Positions 9,182-18,358 of a stretch of 64,000 nt of DNA are shown here, piece by piece. Both the position numbers and the translations under genes were made by a program. Source of the DNA: an uncultured Clostridia bacterium (GTDB lineage Bacteria > Bacillota > Clostridia > Oscillospirales > CAG-272); the NCBI GenBank assembly GCA_946407735.1, contig CAMJPL010000012.1, forward strand, positions 1 to 64,000. The letters are read 5' to 3'. Every line of letters starts with the position of its first letter. Position 1 is the first letter of the stretch. The notes below the pieces were generated by a model. It saw only the letters and a program-made list of their open reading frames with translations. It made no database searches and had not been told where the DNA came from.

Positions 9182-9586
9182 ATGAATCCCTCGCAGTACC
9201 GGATAGTCTGCGGAGCGGGCATCGCGGCGGCGGCTGCCGCCGCCGCGGATATCGCCGCTTCCCTGCTGATACGCAATATCGCCGCCGCGGCGTCATGGCT
9301 CGGCGCTCCGGAGGCGCTGTATCCTCGCCTCATCCAGCTGAGATACTCGCATCTTGTGCCGTCATGGCTGTTCCCGCTGATATTCGGCTTGATCATCGCC
9401 TGCGCCGCGATGTCGGAGAAGCGGTCGTCAGGAGCGAAAGCGGCGGCCGCCGCAGTCATCGCGCTGTCCGCCGCCGGAGCCTTCATATCGGCGATACTCG
9501 AAATGAAGGTGAACGACGTGCCGCTTAGCGCCTTTCTGTCGATACTCATCCGATACATCGGAGGAGGGCTGCTCGATGCGCTCTGA
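9182..9586 (+). CDS. Small polytopic membrane protein of unknown function
   Basis: 134 residues with about three hydrophobic segments (~10-35, ~60-78, ~88-110), extremely Ala-rich. It starts 7 nt after the SLH gene and overlaps the lipoprotein gene by 11 nt, so it belongs to the same operon. The ribosome site is weak (CTGAG). No family recognised. Position and coupling suggest an accessory role to the exported neighbours, which is inference. Confidence 0.6.
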   Translation: MNPSQYRIVCGAGIAAAAAAAADIAASLLIRNIAAAASWLGAPEALYPRLIQLRYSHLVPSWLFPLIFGLIIACAAMSEKRSSGAKAAAAAVIALSAAGAFISAILEMKVNDVPLSAFLSILIRYIGGGLLDAL

Positions 9587-10964
9587 ATCGAAACGCTTTA
9601 AGGCGTCATATTTCAAAGCGCTGATGTCTGCGGTCCTGCTGGCGGCTGTCATGGCGGCCGCGTCATGCGGAGAGGCGTATCCCGACGTCGGAGAGAGCTG
9701 GACCGTCGGCTTCGGCGAGAGCGAGATATTCCTCGATCTGTCAGACGATTCCGGCGGCGAGTACTACATCGCCGGATTCAGAAACGGCAATAAGGCGACG
9801 GGCATACTCGACAGTCAGACGGTGCGGGCGCTGTGGCTCGACGACAACACCGGCCGCGGCGGAGTGCTTTTCATCACGGTCGACTGCGTAGGGCTTTCGG
9901 ATACCGACTGCGAGGCGATAAAGGAAGCCGTAAGACCGGTCGTCTCATCCGGCGGGCGGAAGCTGCGCGACGTATTCGTAATATCGACGCATGATCACGC
10001 CGGAGTCGATACCCTCGGCATGTGGGGAGAGATCGGGATCTGCGGAAAAAATCCGCGCTTCATGCAGGAGCTTACGATATCCGCAGTCACCGCCGCATCG
10101 AACGCTGTCATCGAACCTTACGCCGACATCGGAGAAGCCGAGCTGACGTATAAGAAGACCTTCGCCTCCTGCTTCAGGGACAGCCGCCCGCCGGAATTGA
10201 CGGACAGCTATGTTTACCGAATAGCGATAAATCGCGAAGGGCTCGGGAATATATCCGTCTTCAACGTCGGGATCCACGCAGAGTCGCTCGGCGGGGACAA
10301 TTCGCTCGTATCGGCGGACTTTCCCGGTGCGCTGTACAGGATGTATCCGGCATACGGAGACCTGACGATATTCGTGCCGGGGACTCTCGGCGGGCTGATA
10401 GCTCCGAAGGAAGGCTACGACAGCGCATGGAAGGCTATCGCCGATGCAGGATACGCCGACAATATCGGCGATCCGGTCGGTATAGCACCCTCTATCGAGC
10501 TTGCCTCCGCAGACATAACGATACCTCTCGACAACCCGATATTCGCCGTGCTGAAAACGCTCGGCGTGATAAACCACAAAACCGTCCGATGCGATTCCGA
10601 AACAGGCCTCGGCATAAGGACACGCGTCAGCTGGCTTCGTCTCGGCGGCAGGCTGGATATCATGCTCGTTCCGGGCGAGCTCACACCGGAGCTTGGGTAT
10701 TCGCTCGATCCCGACATAACGGCTCTCGAGACGCTGATACCCGACGGCAACGATCTGCTCATATTCTCCCTCGCCGACGATGAGATCGGATATATCCTTC
10801 CGGAAAAGGACTTCATGGTGGACAGGGATCTTCCGTATCTTACCGAATACATCGACGACACGGGGGAAAAGCATTACGAGGAGACGAACTCGCCGGGACC
10901 GAAAACATACAAAGTCATATTCGAAGCCTTCAGAAAGCTGTCGGAAAAACTCGACAAACATTAA
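9576..10964 (+). CDS. Lipoprotein resembling neutral/alkaline ceramidase N-terminal domain
   Basis: A 462-residue lipoprotein: signal peptide with lipobox AAAS-C at Cys31 (CGE, the same tail as the SBPs in this window). The motif STHDHAGVDTLGMWG (~140) matches the His-containing Zn site region of the neutral/alkaline non-lysosomal ceramidase family, and GFRNGNKATG (~65) fits the family's N-terminal strand. Family members hydrolyse amide or related bonds, and bacterial paralogues are mostly uncharacterised. It lacks the C-terminal Ig-like domain of true ceramidases, so the substrate is open. The ribosome site GGAGG lies inside the preceding gene, which overlaps by 11 nt. Confidence 0.68.
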   Translation: MRSESKRFKASYFKALMSAVLLAAVMAAASCGEAYPDVGESWTVGFGESEIFLDLSDDSGGEYYIAGFRNGNKATGILDSQTVRALWLDDNTGRGGVLFITVDCVGLSDTDCEAIKEAVRPVVSSGGRKLRDVFVISTHDHAGVDTLGMWGEIGICGKNPRFMQELTISAVTAASNAVIEPYADIGEAELTYKKTFASCFRDSRPPELTDSYVYRIAINREGLGNISVFNVGIHAESLGGDNSLVSADFPGALYRMYPAYGDLTIFVPGTLGGLIAPKEGYDSAWKAIADAGYADNIGDPVGIAPSIELASADITIPLDNPIFAVLKTLGVINHKTVRCDSETGLGIRTRVSWLRLGGRLDIMLVPGELTPELGYSLDPDITALETLIPDGNDLLIFSLADDEIGYILPEKDFMVDRDLPYLTEYIDDTGEKHYEETNSPGPKTYKVIFEAFRKLSEKLDKH

Positions 10965-10994
10965 AGCAACCGCATAGATAAAGGAGAAATTATC

Positions 10995-11813
10995 ATGGCA
11001 AAAACACTTCCAGTCGGACTTCAGCTCTATTCCGTCCGCGACTTCCTCGAGAAGGATTTCGCCGGCACCCTCAAAAAGGTAAAGGAGATCGGCTACGATT
11101 ACGCCGAGCTCGCCGGGCTTTACGGCCTTGACCCGAAATTCGTGAAGCAGACGGCTGACGAGATCGGGATCACCCTGATCTCCGCCCATGTCCCATACGC
11201 CGAGATGATCCAGGACATCGAAGGCACCGCCGACACCTACGCATATCTCGGATGCAAATTCATAGCCGTCCCCTTCCTCGACGAATCGACCAGAGTCGGA
11301 TCGCCGAACTTTGACGAGGTGCTCAAGAACATCGATAAGATCGGCGAATGCTTCGCGAAGAAGGGCATCACCCTGCTTTATCACAACCACGACTTCGAGT
11401 TCATCACTATGCCGGACGGAGAGTTCGGACTCGATTACATGTACTCCCATGTTCCGTGCGAGCATCTGAAAACCGAGCTCGACGTCTGCTGGGTTCATGT
11501 CGCCGGGCAGGATCCCGCCGCCTACCTGAAAAAGTACACAGGACGCGCCCCCGTCGTACATCTCAAGGACTACAAGGGCCACAAGACCGAGAACATGTAC
11601 GGTCTGCTCGGCACCGACAAGAAGGCCGAGACGAGCGAGGAATTCCGCTTCCAGCCCGTCGGCTACGGCGTCCAGAACTTCCCCGTCATCCTTGACGCCG
11701 CCTTGAACGCCGGAGCCGAGTACGTCATCGTCGAGCAGGACAGCTCGGTCGAGTGCCCGTCGATCGAAGCCGTCGAAAAGAGCAGAAAGTATCTCGCCTC
11801 GCTCGGATGGTAA
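10995..11813 (+). CDS. Sugar phosphate isomerase/epimerase (xylose-isomerase-like TIM barrel)
   Basis: A 272-residue cytoplasmic TIM barrel of the AP-endonuclease-2 / sugar isomerase superfamily (IolE, DTE and IolI relatives). Metal-site motifs are in order: Tyr-AELAG (~35), ISAHVPY (~58), YHNHDFEF (~128), ELDVCWVHVAG (~158), VHLKDYKG (~187) and a terminal IVEQD (~242). The ribosome site AAGGAG is 9 nt before ATG. It is 30 nt downstream of the lipoprotein gene and ends before a strong terminator. It probably interconverts keto-sugars or inositol intermediates released by the local hydrolases; the specific substrate is unknown. Confidence 0.82.
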   Translation: MAKTLPVGLQLYSVRDFLEKDFAGTLKKVKEIGYDYAELAGLYGLDPKFVKQTADEIGITLISAHVPYAEMIQDIEGTADTYAYLGCKFIAVPFLDESTRVGSPNFDEVLKNIDKIGECFAKKGITLLYHNHDFEFITMPDGEFGLDYMYSHVPCEHLKTELDVCWVHVAGQDPAAYLKKYTGRAPVVHLKDYKGHKTENMYGLLGTDKKAETSEEFRFQPVGYGVQNFPVILDAALNAGAEYVIVEQDSSVECPSIEAVEKSRKYLASLGW

Positions 11814-11866
11814 GAAAGCAGTTCCGTGAGCTGACTTAAGCCTTAAATCTCTGCCGGAACAGAATG

Positions 11867-11905
11867 GTACCCCCTGTGACATGACGTCACAGGGGGTACG
11901 TTTTT
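11867..11905 (+). terminator. Strong rho-independent terminator
   Basis: A perfect 14-bp stem (GTACCCCCTGTGAC and complement), 5-nt loop, then five T. It ends the rightward SLH-to-isomerase unit and lies 27 nt from the convergent fumarase stop. Confidence 0.88.
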
Positions 11906-11931
11906 CACCGCCTCGTCCGATGCGTTTTTGA

Positions 11932-13323
11932 TTATACCATATTCTCCGGCCTGAACACTCTGTCGAATTCATCCGCGCTGAGATACCCGAGTTTCAGACA
12001 GGCTTCCCGAAGGGAGATGTTTTCCTTATATGCGAGCTTTGCCGTTTTAGCGGCGTTCTCGTAACCTATATACGGATTCAGAGCCGTCACCAGCATAAGG
12101 GAGTTGTGAAGATTCGAGTTCATCTTCTCCCTGTCGGCCTTTATGCCCGAAACGCACCGCTCGTCAAACGACGCTATCGACTCGCCGAGCAGCCTGACGG
12201 ACTGCAGGAAATTGTAGATGATGACCGGCATGAAGACGTTGAGCTCGAAGTTGCCCTGGCTTGCCGCCATGGATATCGCGGTGTCGTTTCCCATGACCTG
12301 AACGGCGACCATCGTCACCTGCTCGCACTGAGTGGGATTAACCTTTCCCGGCATTATGGATGAGCCGGGCTCGTTCTCAGGTATCCTTATCTCACCGAGC
12401 CCGAGCCTCGGGCCGGAGGCCAGCCATCTTATGTCGTTCGCGATCTTCATCATATCGCAGGCGAGCGCCTTGACGGCTCCGTGCGCCGTGACGATCTCGT
12501 CCTTCGACGTAAGGGCGTGGAATTTGTTCTCCGCGGTTACAAAATCCTTTCCGGTGAGCTGCGATACAGCCTCGGCGGCGGCGCGGTCAAAGCCGTCCGG
12601 GCAGTTCAGCCCCGTCCCGACGGCCGTGCCGCCGAGAGCGAGACGCTTAAGATACGGCAGGACAGCCGATATCAGCTCCCTGTCCCGCTCGAGGCTCGTC
12701 CGCCATCCGGATATCTCCTGCGAAAAAGCTATCGGCGTGGCGTCCTGCAGATGCGTGCGGCCGGACTTCACCACACCGGCGTTCTCGGCTTCGAGACGGC
12801 TCAGCGTCGATATCAGCTTTTCGAGAGGCGGGAACAGCCGATCCTCTATCGCGATGACGGCTGCGATATGCATGGCGGTCGGGAAGGTGTCGTTCGACGA
12901 CTGACTCATATTCACGTCGTCGTTCGGATGAAGGAGCTTCTTCCCCGCAAGCTCGGACGCACGGTTGGCTATGACCTCGTTGGCGTTCATGTTCGACTGC
13001 GTTCCCGAGCCGGTCTGCCATACGACGAGGGGAAAATGATCGTCGAGCGCGCCCGAGATCACCTCATCCGCCGCAAGCGAGAGATATTTCAGCTTCTCGT
13101 CCGTCATCCTCTCAGACCTCAGCCGGTTGTTGGCGACGGCCGCCGCCTTTTTCAGTATGCCGAAGGCGTGCGTTATCTCGCGCGGCATCGTCTCTATGCC
13201 GGAGCCGATCGGGAAATTCAGCCGCGAGCGTTCGGTCTGAGCTCCCCAGTATCTGTCGCAGGGGACTTCCATCTCACCCATCGAGTCGCGCTCGACCCGG
13301 AAGGGCTTATCCATCCCGCTCAT
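11932..13323 (-). CDS. fumC: Class II fumarate hydratase
   Basis: A 463-residue, full-length class II fumarase interconverting fumarate and malate; cytosolic homotetramer in the family. The superfamily signature GSSIMPGKVNPTQCEQ (~320) is intact, as are SGTQSNMNANEV (~107) and the TxLQDATP-type loop at ~170 (SGRTHLQDATPIAF). The ATG overlaps the TGA of the malic enzyme gene (ATGA), so the two are translationally coupled. The pairing lets malate be converted either to pyruvate or to fumarate, as expected in an anaerobe with a partial or branched TCA pathway. Confidence 0.95.
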   Translation of the reverse strand: MSGMDKPFRVERDSMGEMEVPCDRYWGAQTERSRLNFPIGSGIETMPREITHAFGILKKAAAVANNRLRSERMTDEKLKYLSLAADEVISGALDDHFPLVVWQTGSGTQSNMNANEVIANRASELAGKKLLHPNDDVNMSQSSNDTFPTAMHIAAVIAIEDRLFPPLEKLISTLSRLEAENAGVVKSGRTHLQDATPIAFSQEISGWRTSLERDRELISAVLPYLKRLALGGTAVGTGLNCPDGFDRAAAEAVSQLTGKDFVTAENKFHALTSKDEIVTAHGAVKALACDMMKIANDIRWLASGPRLGLGEIRIPENEPGSSIMPGKVNPTQCEQVTMVAVQVMGNDTAISMAASQGNFELNVFMPVIIYNFLQSVRLLGESIASFDERCVSGIKADREKMNSNLHNSLMLVTALNPYIGYENAAKTAKLAYKENISLREACLKLGYLSADEFDRVFRPENMV

Positions 13324-14495
13324 ATCCTCGCGGCTCCGCTTTCTCTCGCGGCCTTCGCCACGGCGGCGGACACCGTCGCCGCGACTCTCGGGTCAAACGG
13401 CTTCGGAAGTATGTAATCGGCCGACAGCTCGCTGTCAGAGACGAGAGAGGCGATAGCCTGTGCGGCGGCCAGCTTCATCTCCTCGTTTATATCCGACGCC
13501 CTTACGTCGAAGGCACCGCGGAAGATGCCCGGGAAGGCGAGGACGTTGTTTATCTGGTTCGGATAGTCCGAGCGCCCGGTGCCTATGACGGCGGCCCCGG
13601 CCTCGCGCGCGAGATCGGGCATGATCTCGGGCACCGGATTCGCCATGGCGAATATCATCGGATCCTTCGCCATGGACTTCACCATATCAGGAGTCACTAG
13701 ATTCGGGCCTGACACTCCGATGAAAAGATCGGCTCCCTTAAGCGCGTCGGCGAGACCTCCGCGGATTGAAGGATCAGTCATATCGGCTATCTCTTTGCGG
13801 TAGGGATCGGCGTCAAGCCCCGGTCTTCCGGGATATACGACTCCCTTGCGGTCGCAGAGCACGGCGTGACGGAGCCCCATCCTCCACAGCAGCTTGAAGA
13901 TCGCAGTGCCCGCCGCTCCGGCTCCCGAGAAGACGGCCTTCACGTCAGACAGCTTCTTCCCGGTCAGCTTCATGGCGTTTATGAGCGCTGCCGCAACGAC
14001 GACAGCCGTTCCGTGCTGATCGTCATGGAAGATCGGGATATCGCATTTTTCCTTTAGCTTTTTCTCAATCTCAAAGCATCTCGGAGCGGCGATATCCTCC
14101 AGATTTATGCCTCCGAAGCTGCCGGATATAAGATAGACGGTGTTGACGAACTCGTCCACATTCTTTGTCTTTACGCAGATCGGGAAGGCGTCGACGTCGG
14201 CGAAGGACTTGAAGAGGGCGCATTTTCCCTCCATGACCGGCATACCGGCCTCCGGCCCTATGTCTCCGAGACCGAGAACGGCGGTTCCGTCCGTTATGAC
14301 GGCGCAGAGATTGTGACGGCGGGTGAGCTCGTATGACTTTGACAGATCCTTCTGTATCTCAAGACACGGCTGGGCGACTCCGGGCGTGTACGCCAGGGAC
14401 AGATCCTCGGAATTCCCGACCTTTACCCTTGAGACGACCTCTATCTTCCCGCCCCATTCGCCGTGAAGGCGCAGACTCTCTTTCGCGTAATCCAT
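13320..14495 (-). CDS. NAD(P)-dependent malic enzyme (short bacterial form)
   Basis: A 391-residue malic enzyme catalysing oxidative decarboxylation of malate to pyruvate. Motifs: YTPGVAQPC near residue 38, [14 protein letters not shown] (~68), [18 protein letters not shown] (~158) and a Rossmann loop [11 protein letters not shown] (~190). The length fits the ~400-residue bacterial type without a phosphotransacetylase tail. Ribosome site AAAGGAG precedes ATG 14495. It is the first gene of the two-gene unit with fumC. Cofactor preference cannot be decided from what I can see. Confidence 0.93.
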   Translation of the reverse strand: MDYAKESLRLHGEWGGKIEVVSRVKVGNSEDLSLAYTPGVAQPCLEIQKDLSKSYELTRRHNLCAVITDGTAVLGLGDIGPEAGMPVMEGKCALFKSFADVDAFPICVKTKNVDEFVNTVYLISGSFGGINLEDIAAPRCFEIEKKLKEKCDIPIFHDDQHGTAVVVAAALINAMKLTGKKLSDVKAVFSGAGAAGTAIFKLLWRMGLRHAVLCDRKGVVYPGRPGLDADPYRKEIADMTDPSIRGGLADALKGADLFIGVSGPNLVTPDMVKSMAKDPMIFAMANPVPEIMPDLAREAGAAVIGTGRSDYPNQINNVLAFPGIFRGAFDVRASDINEEMKLAAAQAIASLVSDSELSADYILPKPFDPRVAATVSAAVAKAARESGAARI

Positions 14496-14540
14496 CGTTT
14501 TTTCTCCTTTGCCGACTGTAAAAATCAGATCACGGCATAT

Positions 14541-14569
14541 ATTATACCACAGAATGATGAATAATTCAA
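14541..14569 (-). promoter_or_regulatory. Promoter of the malic enzyme-fumarase unit
   Basis: Minus strand: TTGAAT (14564-14569), 17-nt spacer, TATAAT (14541-14546), about 45 nt upstream of ATG 14495. Confidence 0.65.
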
Positions 14570-14583
14570 TGAAAGCCGATAGG

Positions 14584-14620
14584 TAAAGAAAAGAAAGAGA
14601 CGCCGCTCACGCGGTGTCTC
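14584..14620 (-). terminator. Terminator of the SBP-GH5 unit
   Basis: A 10-bp stem (GAGACACCGC / GCGGCGTCTC on the minus strand, one G-U pair) with a 4-nt loop is followed on the minus strand by TTTCTTTTCTTT. It is 51 nt after the GH5 stop. Confidence 0.75.
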
Positions 14621-14671
14621 CATATAAAATGATATATCCGGCTGCCCGGGCTGCGGCGGAGGAGCATAATT

Positions 14672-15766
14672 TTATTTTATCCTGATCATATCGAATATCT
14701 TTTCGCTCACCGGCTGACGGCGGTCGTCGTCGACAAGACTGAACCGGTTGCCGTCATACGGCGTCGAGAGATAGTTCCATATCGTGAACGGTATCTCGTT
14801 CTCGTCGAGCCATCCGATGACGTCGGCGAACCAGTTTTCCCGCCACTCGACGGGACACGAGCGGATCGTGCCGAACTCTCCGCAGGTGAGCACGGCTGAC
14901 GGATGATCGGAAAGAAACTTCTTCGCCGGAGCGAGATGGTCGTATATGAATTTTTTTCCCATCTCGTCGTACTCCGGGTAGGCGTTCTTGTTTCCGTACA
15001 TAAATTCCGCGCATTCACGGTAGCGCTTGATATCGCAGGGCCACGGCATGTCGCGGTTGTACCAGTGATTGCCGGTCAGGAGCCCGCGCTGGTGAGTGAA
15101 CTCATGAGGCGAATAGAAATGGAAGGTATAGACTACGTTCGGATCGTCGACGACGTCGAGATCGGACAGCTTGTCGACAGAATTCCATGACGCGCTGCCG
15201 ATCATGATCAGCCTGTCCGGATTGAGATTTCTTATTTCGGCTGCCGTCTCATGCCAGAGAGAGTTCCATTTGTCGCTCTCGCTGTCGGTTATCTCGTTCA
15301 TAAGCTCGAACATGATCTCATGCCCATAGTCATGATATCGGCGCTCAAACTCAACCCAGAGCGCCTTGAAGCGGTCGCGGTACTCCGGCGTTTCGAGCAG
15401 CGGCTTCTGTCCGGGACAGTCGCAGTAGCAGCCGACGGCTTTATGGAGATTCAGTATCACATTCAGGCCGTATTTCTTCGCCCAGCCGAGAAAATCGTCT
15501 ATATGCCTGAAGGTGCAGTCCCTGTAATGATACGGGTTGTCAAACTCCTCCAGCACGATCTGGTCGAAGGCGAGGCGTATGTGGTCGACGCCGAAGGAGG
15601 TGATGTTTTTCACGTCCCATTCGGTTATATAGCTGTCGAAATGCTCGAAGTCGCCTATGGTGACATCCATGCGCTTCTCTTCCGGCAGCACGGCTATCCG
15701 CTTGTAGTTCGTCAGCCATCCGCCGATGCCGATGCCTCTTGTATATCCGGGAATAAAGTTCATCAT
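14672..15766 (-). CDS. Glycoside hydrolase family 5 (cellulase-type) enzyme
   Basis: A 364-residue (beta/alpha)8 enzyme of clan GH-A. The start resembles intracellular GH5 beta-glucanases (GIGIGGWLTNYKR). HIRLAFDQ (~62), FELMNEI carrying the acid/base Glu (~154) and TCGEFGTI carrying the nucleophile Glu (~297) are all present, as is TFHFYSPHEF (~218). No signal peptide, so it probably cleaves imported beta-linked oligosaccharides. It lies 28 nt after the SBP gene in the same unit, opposite an AraC regulator, forming a small uptake-and-hydrolysis locus. The exact bond (beta-1,4- or beta-1,3-glucan, mannan) is not readable. Confidence 0.88.
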   Translation of the reverse strand: MMNFIPGYTRGIGIGGWLTNYKRIAVLPEEKRMDVTIGDFEHFDSYITEWDVKNITSFGVDHIRLAFDQIVLEEFDNPYHYRDCTFRHIDDFLGWAKKYGLNVILNLHKAVGCYCDCPGQKPLLETPEYRDRFKALWVEFERRYHDYGHEIMFELMNEITDSESDKWNSLWHETAAEIRNLNPDRLIMIGSASWNSVDKLSDLDVVDDPNVVYTFHFYSPHEFTHQRGLLTGNHWYNRDMPWPCDIKRYRECAEFMYGNKNAYPEYDEMGKKFIYDHLAPAKKFLSDHPSAVLTCGEFGTIRSCPVEWRENWFADVIGWLDENEIPFTIWNYLSTPYDGNRFSLVDDDRRQPVSEKIFDMIRIK

Positions 15767-15794
15767 GCAGTGCTCCTTTCGATCCGCCGCGCCG

Positions 15795-17294
15795 TCAAAG
15801 CTGTGCCGCCTGCTCGTTTATGTCGGCGATGAATTTGTTGATCTTGGCCAGATTTTTGTCTATCGACGAAACTATGGAATCGCTCGACTTCTTTTTCCAT
15901 ATGGCGGCGAGTACGGTATCGGCGATGACGGCGTCATAGACTATGTTGGTGCCGAAATCGAAATATATGCTGCCGAAAATAATGTCCAGCATGTCCGCCG
16001 ACTCGTCATCGCGGGCGGTCTTGGTCTTGAGGGCGATCTCCTTATATATCGGTATGATCTCCTTCTCGGTGTGCCATGCCATCGCGTCGAGGACCGTTCC
16101 CATGCATCGCACGGCGTTATCGTCGGCTTTATCAAATGTCTTTGAAAGCGTCCATACGGCGCCTCCCCATGCGGCCGAATAGAAGCTGTCCTGACTTTCG
16201 TCATATTTCGGCATCGGCAGTATGCCGATATCGTCGTTCATGTCGCGGAGCTTGTAGATATCGTGCGGCACTCCCTGCGTAAAGAACGCGTGACCGTTTT
16301 TGAAGAAATCGGACGGGGCGAAGCCGTGTACGCTAGTATCCTCATTGTAGTAATAGCCGCTTTCCCCGAGAGCGTCGACAAGCTTTGTCACAAGCCCGAG
16401 AGCCTTCTCGTTCTCGCCGAGGGTGAAGACATCGGCTCCGTCTATCTTGCTCGTGAAGTTCATCTCACTTCCGGCGAGGAAGGAGGCGATATACCCCTTG
16501 AAGCCGCGTCCCATGTTGAGACCGTAGAGATCGTCAGCCGTCATCTGACCGTCGCCGTTGAGATCGGATTTCACCGATCTCGCCGCCGCCATATAGCTGT
16601 CGACCGTCCATTTATTGTCCCGGACAAGCTGATAGAGATCAGTCGAAGGATCGCCGTATGCCGACCAGATGTTCTTGTTTACGACCATGCACACCGAACG
16701 CGATATCGGCGAGAGGGTGACGTCTCCGGCGAGAGCCGTCTGATGACCGGAGATATTGTAAACGGATGTTGCCTCCGGGTTCCACCAGCTTTCGCTCAGC
16801 CTGAGACCGGTGATATCCTCCCATCCCGAGATATACGGAAGATACGCGAGCAGGTTGCCCTCGTTCATCTCGTAGATCTGATACGCGTTGTCTCCCGCCG
16901 AGACGATCTTTCCGATCTCGGCCTGGACCTGATCGACGTTATCCACCTTAAGCCTGAAGTTGAACCGCTCCTGAAGCTCGGCGTTCCGCCGGTAGATCGA
17001 ATCGTCGAGAACGTCGCCCGATTCGCCTTCGACGTCGACGACGGTATTCGCCCACGTGAGCCAGTTCCCGTTGTAGCTGAGGATCGAAAGCTCCCATCCG
17101 TTCATGTCGGTGTTTTCGATGCCGTCGGTCTCCTCTGCCGCGGTCGTGACCTCGGTCTCTTTGACGTCCGCTGCGGCGCCGCTCTCCTGCGGAGCGGCGG
17201 GATCCGGATTTGAAGCTGATTCGCCGCATGAAGACAGCAAAGCGGCAAGCATGATGAACGCCAGAGCCGCCGAAACGTATCGTTTTTTATCCAT
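15795..17294 (-). CDS. Extracellular solute-binding lipoprotein (orphan carbohydrate ABC SBP 1)
   Basis: About 499 residues. The start at 17294 is chosen because GGGGGATG precedes it; the ORF track ATG at 17309 lies inside that site. The lipobox LLSSC places the lipidated Cys at ~23, followed by a Ser/Ala/Glu/Thr linker. WTVDSYMAAA precedes an EF-hand-type loop DLNGDGQMTADD (~245). Family role: captures sugars or oligosaccharides at the cell surface for an ABC importer. No permease or ATPase for it is in the window. It forms a unit with the downstream GH5 and is divergent from AraC, so it probably binds the oligosaccharide that GH5 cleaves. Confidence 0.88.
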   Translation of the reverse strand: MDKKRYVSAALAFIMLAALLSSCGESASNPDPAAPQESGAAADVKETEVTTAAEETDGIENTDMNGWELSILSYNGNWLTWANTVVDVEGESGDVLDDSIYRRNAELQERFNFRLKVDNVDQVQAEIGKIVSAGDNAYQIYEMNEGNLLAYLPYISGWEDITGLRLSESWWNPEATSVYNISGHQTALAGDVTLSPISRSVCMVVNKNIWSAYGDPSTDLYQLVRDNKWTVDSYMAAARSVKSDLNGDGQMTADDLYGLNMGRGFKGYIASFLAGSEMNFTSKIDGADVFTLGENEKALGLVTKLVDALGESGYYYNEDTSVHGFAPSDFFKNGHAFFTQGVPHDIYKLRDMNDDIGILPMPKYDESQDSFYSAAWGGAVWTLSKTFDKADDNAVRCMGTVLDAMAWHTEKEIIPIYKEIALKTKTARDDESADMLDIIFGSIYFDFGTNIVYDAVIADTVLAAIWKKKSSDSIVSSIDKNLAKINKFIADINEQAAQL

Positions 17295-17356
17295 ATTCAC
17301 ATCCCCCATATTGATATTTCATCTCATTATATACCGTAAAATATCCGTCCGCCTTT

Positions 17357-17385
17357 ATTATATCACAAATATCCCGACGCCGCAA
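17357..17385 (-). promoter_or_regulatory. Promoter of SBP1-GH5
   Basis: Minus strand: TTGCGG (17380-17385), 17-nt spacer, TATAAT (17357-17362) with TGA directly before it (extended -10). It is about 65 nt upstream of the SBP start, back-to-back with the araC-type promoter. Confidence 0.5.
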
Positions 17386-17426
17386 TAAAAATATTTTCCG
17401 CATATATGGATTATTTTTCCGTGATA

Positions 17427-17435
17427 TGGTATAAT
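17427..17435 (+). promoter_or_regulatory. Extended -10 promoter of the AraC-type regulator
   Basis: TGG-TATAAT at 17427-17435, no convincing -35. The weak -35 would suit an activator-dependent or self-regulated gene. The ribosome site AAAGGTGG is 5 nt before ATG 17460. Confidence 0.5.
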
Positions 17436-17459
17436 ATACCCATAATAAAGGTGGATCGC

Positions 17460-18269
17460 ATGGAATTTGTTGAAAAATATTATATCGGCTCGTCTCACGG
17501 CGGGATCCTGCCGATGTGCGCCGGATCCCGATCCGGCGCTGTCGGGCACAGCTTCGGCCCGGCCTCGAGAGATCATTTCTGGATGATTTTCATTGACGAA
17601 GGTGAGGGCGAATTCCGCTCCGACGCCGCGCGGCAGCGTCTTGTATCTCAGGACGTAATCTTTGAGTTTCCCGACCGTCCGATAGAATACCGGGCCGATC
17701 CCGGCAGCGTCTGGACGATATACTGGCTCTGCCTCGATTCGGTGCCGGACAAAACGCTCCTTGACGCTCTCGGCGTATCTCCGGCGTCACCCGTGATGCA
17801 CTCGCCGGGTCTGGGACGGATGTTCTCCGAGCTTACATCGCATATATCGGACGGCTCGCTTTCATCCGAATACCTCTGCGTCGGGCTGATATTCAGGATC
17901 TTTTCGACCCTTATTGGCGACGGCGGCGACCGTGCCCGGGACGAGATAGACGACGCCGTCAGCTTCATGCAGGTAAATTACGACCAGCCGATCACTGTTT
18001 CGGACGCGGCGGTCCGCGCCGGGATGGGACTGTCGGTATTCTCGCGCAGATTCAGGCTCCGCACGGGGAAAAAGCCGTCCGCCTTCCTTGAGGAGCTCAG
18101 GATGAACAAGGCGAGAGAGCTGATAGTCAACACCGATATGATGATACAGGATATCGCCTATTCGGTCGGATTCAGCGATCCGCTCTATTTTTCCCGCCGG
18201 TTCGCCGAAAGGAACGGCATGCCGCCGAGCAGGCTCAGAGCGGAGCGGATTTCCGATTCCCGTATATGA
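17460..18269 (+). CDS. AraC-family transcriptional regulator
   Basis: About 269 residues. The start at 17460 (MEFVEKYY) is supported by AAAGGTGG; the track start at 17406 would lie upstream of the -10. The N-terminal ~130 residues are a cupin-like sugar-sensing domain. The C-terminal ~100 residues contain two helix-turn-helix units: ITVSDAAVRAGMGLSVFSRR and a second ending IQDIAYSVGFSDPLYFSRRF, the AraC signature region. It is divergently transcribed from SBP1-GH5, the usual position for an activator of that unit responding to the imported sugar. Confidence 0.9.
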   Translation: MEFVEKYYIGSSHGGILPMCAGSRSGAVGHSFGPASRDHFWMIFIDEGEGEFRSDAARQRLVSQDVIFEFPDRPIEYRADPGSVWTIYWLCLDSVPDKTLLDALGVSPASPVMHSPGLGRMFSELTSHISDGSLSSEYLCVGLIFRIFSTLIGDGGDRARDEIDDAVSFMQVNYDQPITVSDAAVRAGMGLSVFSRRFRLRTGKKPSAFLEELRMNKARELIVNTDMMIQDIAYSVGFSDPLYFSRRFAERNGMPPSRLRAERISDSRI

Positions 18270-18281
18270 CGCATTTTCGCC

Positions 18282-18310
18282 TTGACAAGGCGCAGCTACT
18301 GTGATATACT
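18282..18310 (+). promoter_or_regulatory. Near-consensus promoter of the SGNH-HAD-PfkB operon
   Basis: TTGACA (18282-18287), exactly 17 nt, TATACT (18305-18310) with TGA before it; an overlapping TATAAT sits at 18310-18315. One of the best promoters in the window. Confidence 0.8.
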
Positions 18311-18358
18311 ATAATAACATACATTTGCCGACACAGACGAACAACGGGAGATAATATC

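Noticed and set aside
9212-9245. GCG/GCC-rich run suggestive of a triplet repeat
   Set aside because: Irregular alanine codons in a membrane segment, not a tandem repeat.
9945-11972. 675-aa ORF on the minus strand across the lipoprotein and isomerase genes
   Set aside because: Shadow of two well-supported plus-strand genes and a terminator. High GC codon bias opens antisense frames; the translated sequence has no family features.
12481-13416. 311-aa plus-strand ORF opposite fumarase and malic enzyme
   Set aside because: Shadow of fumC, which has an intact signature.
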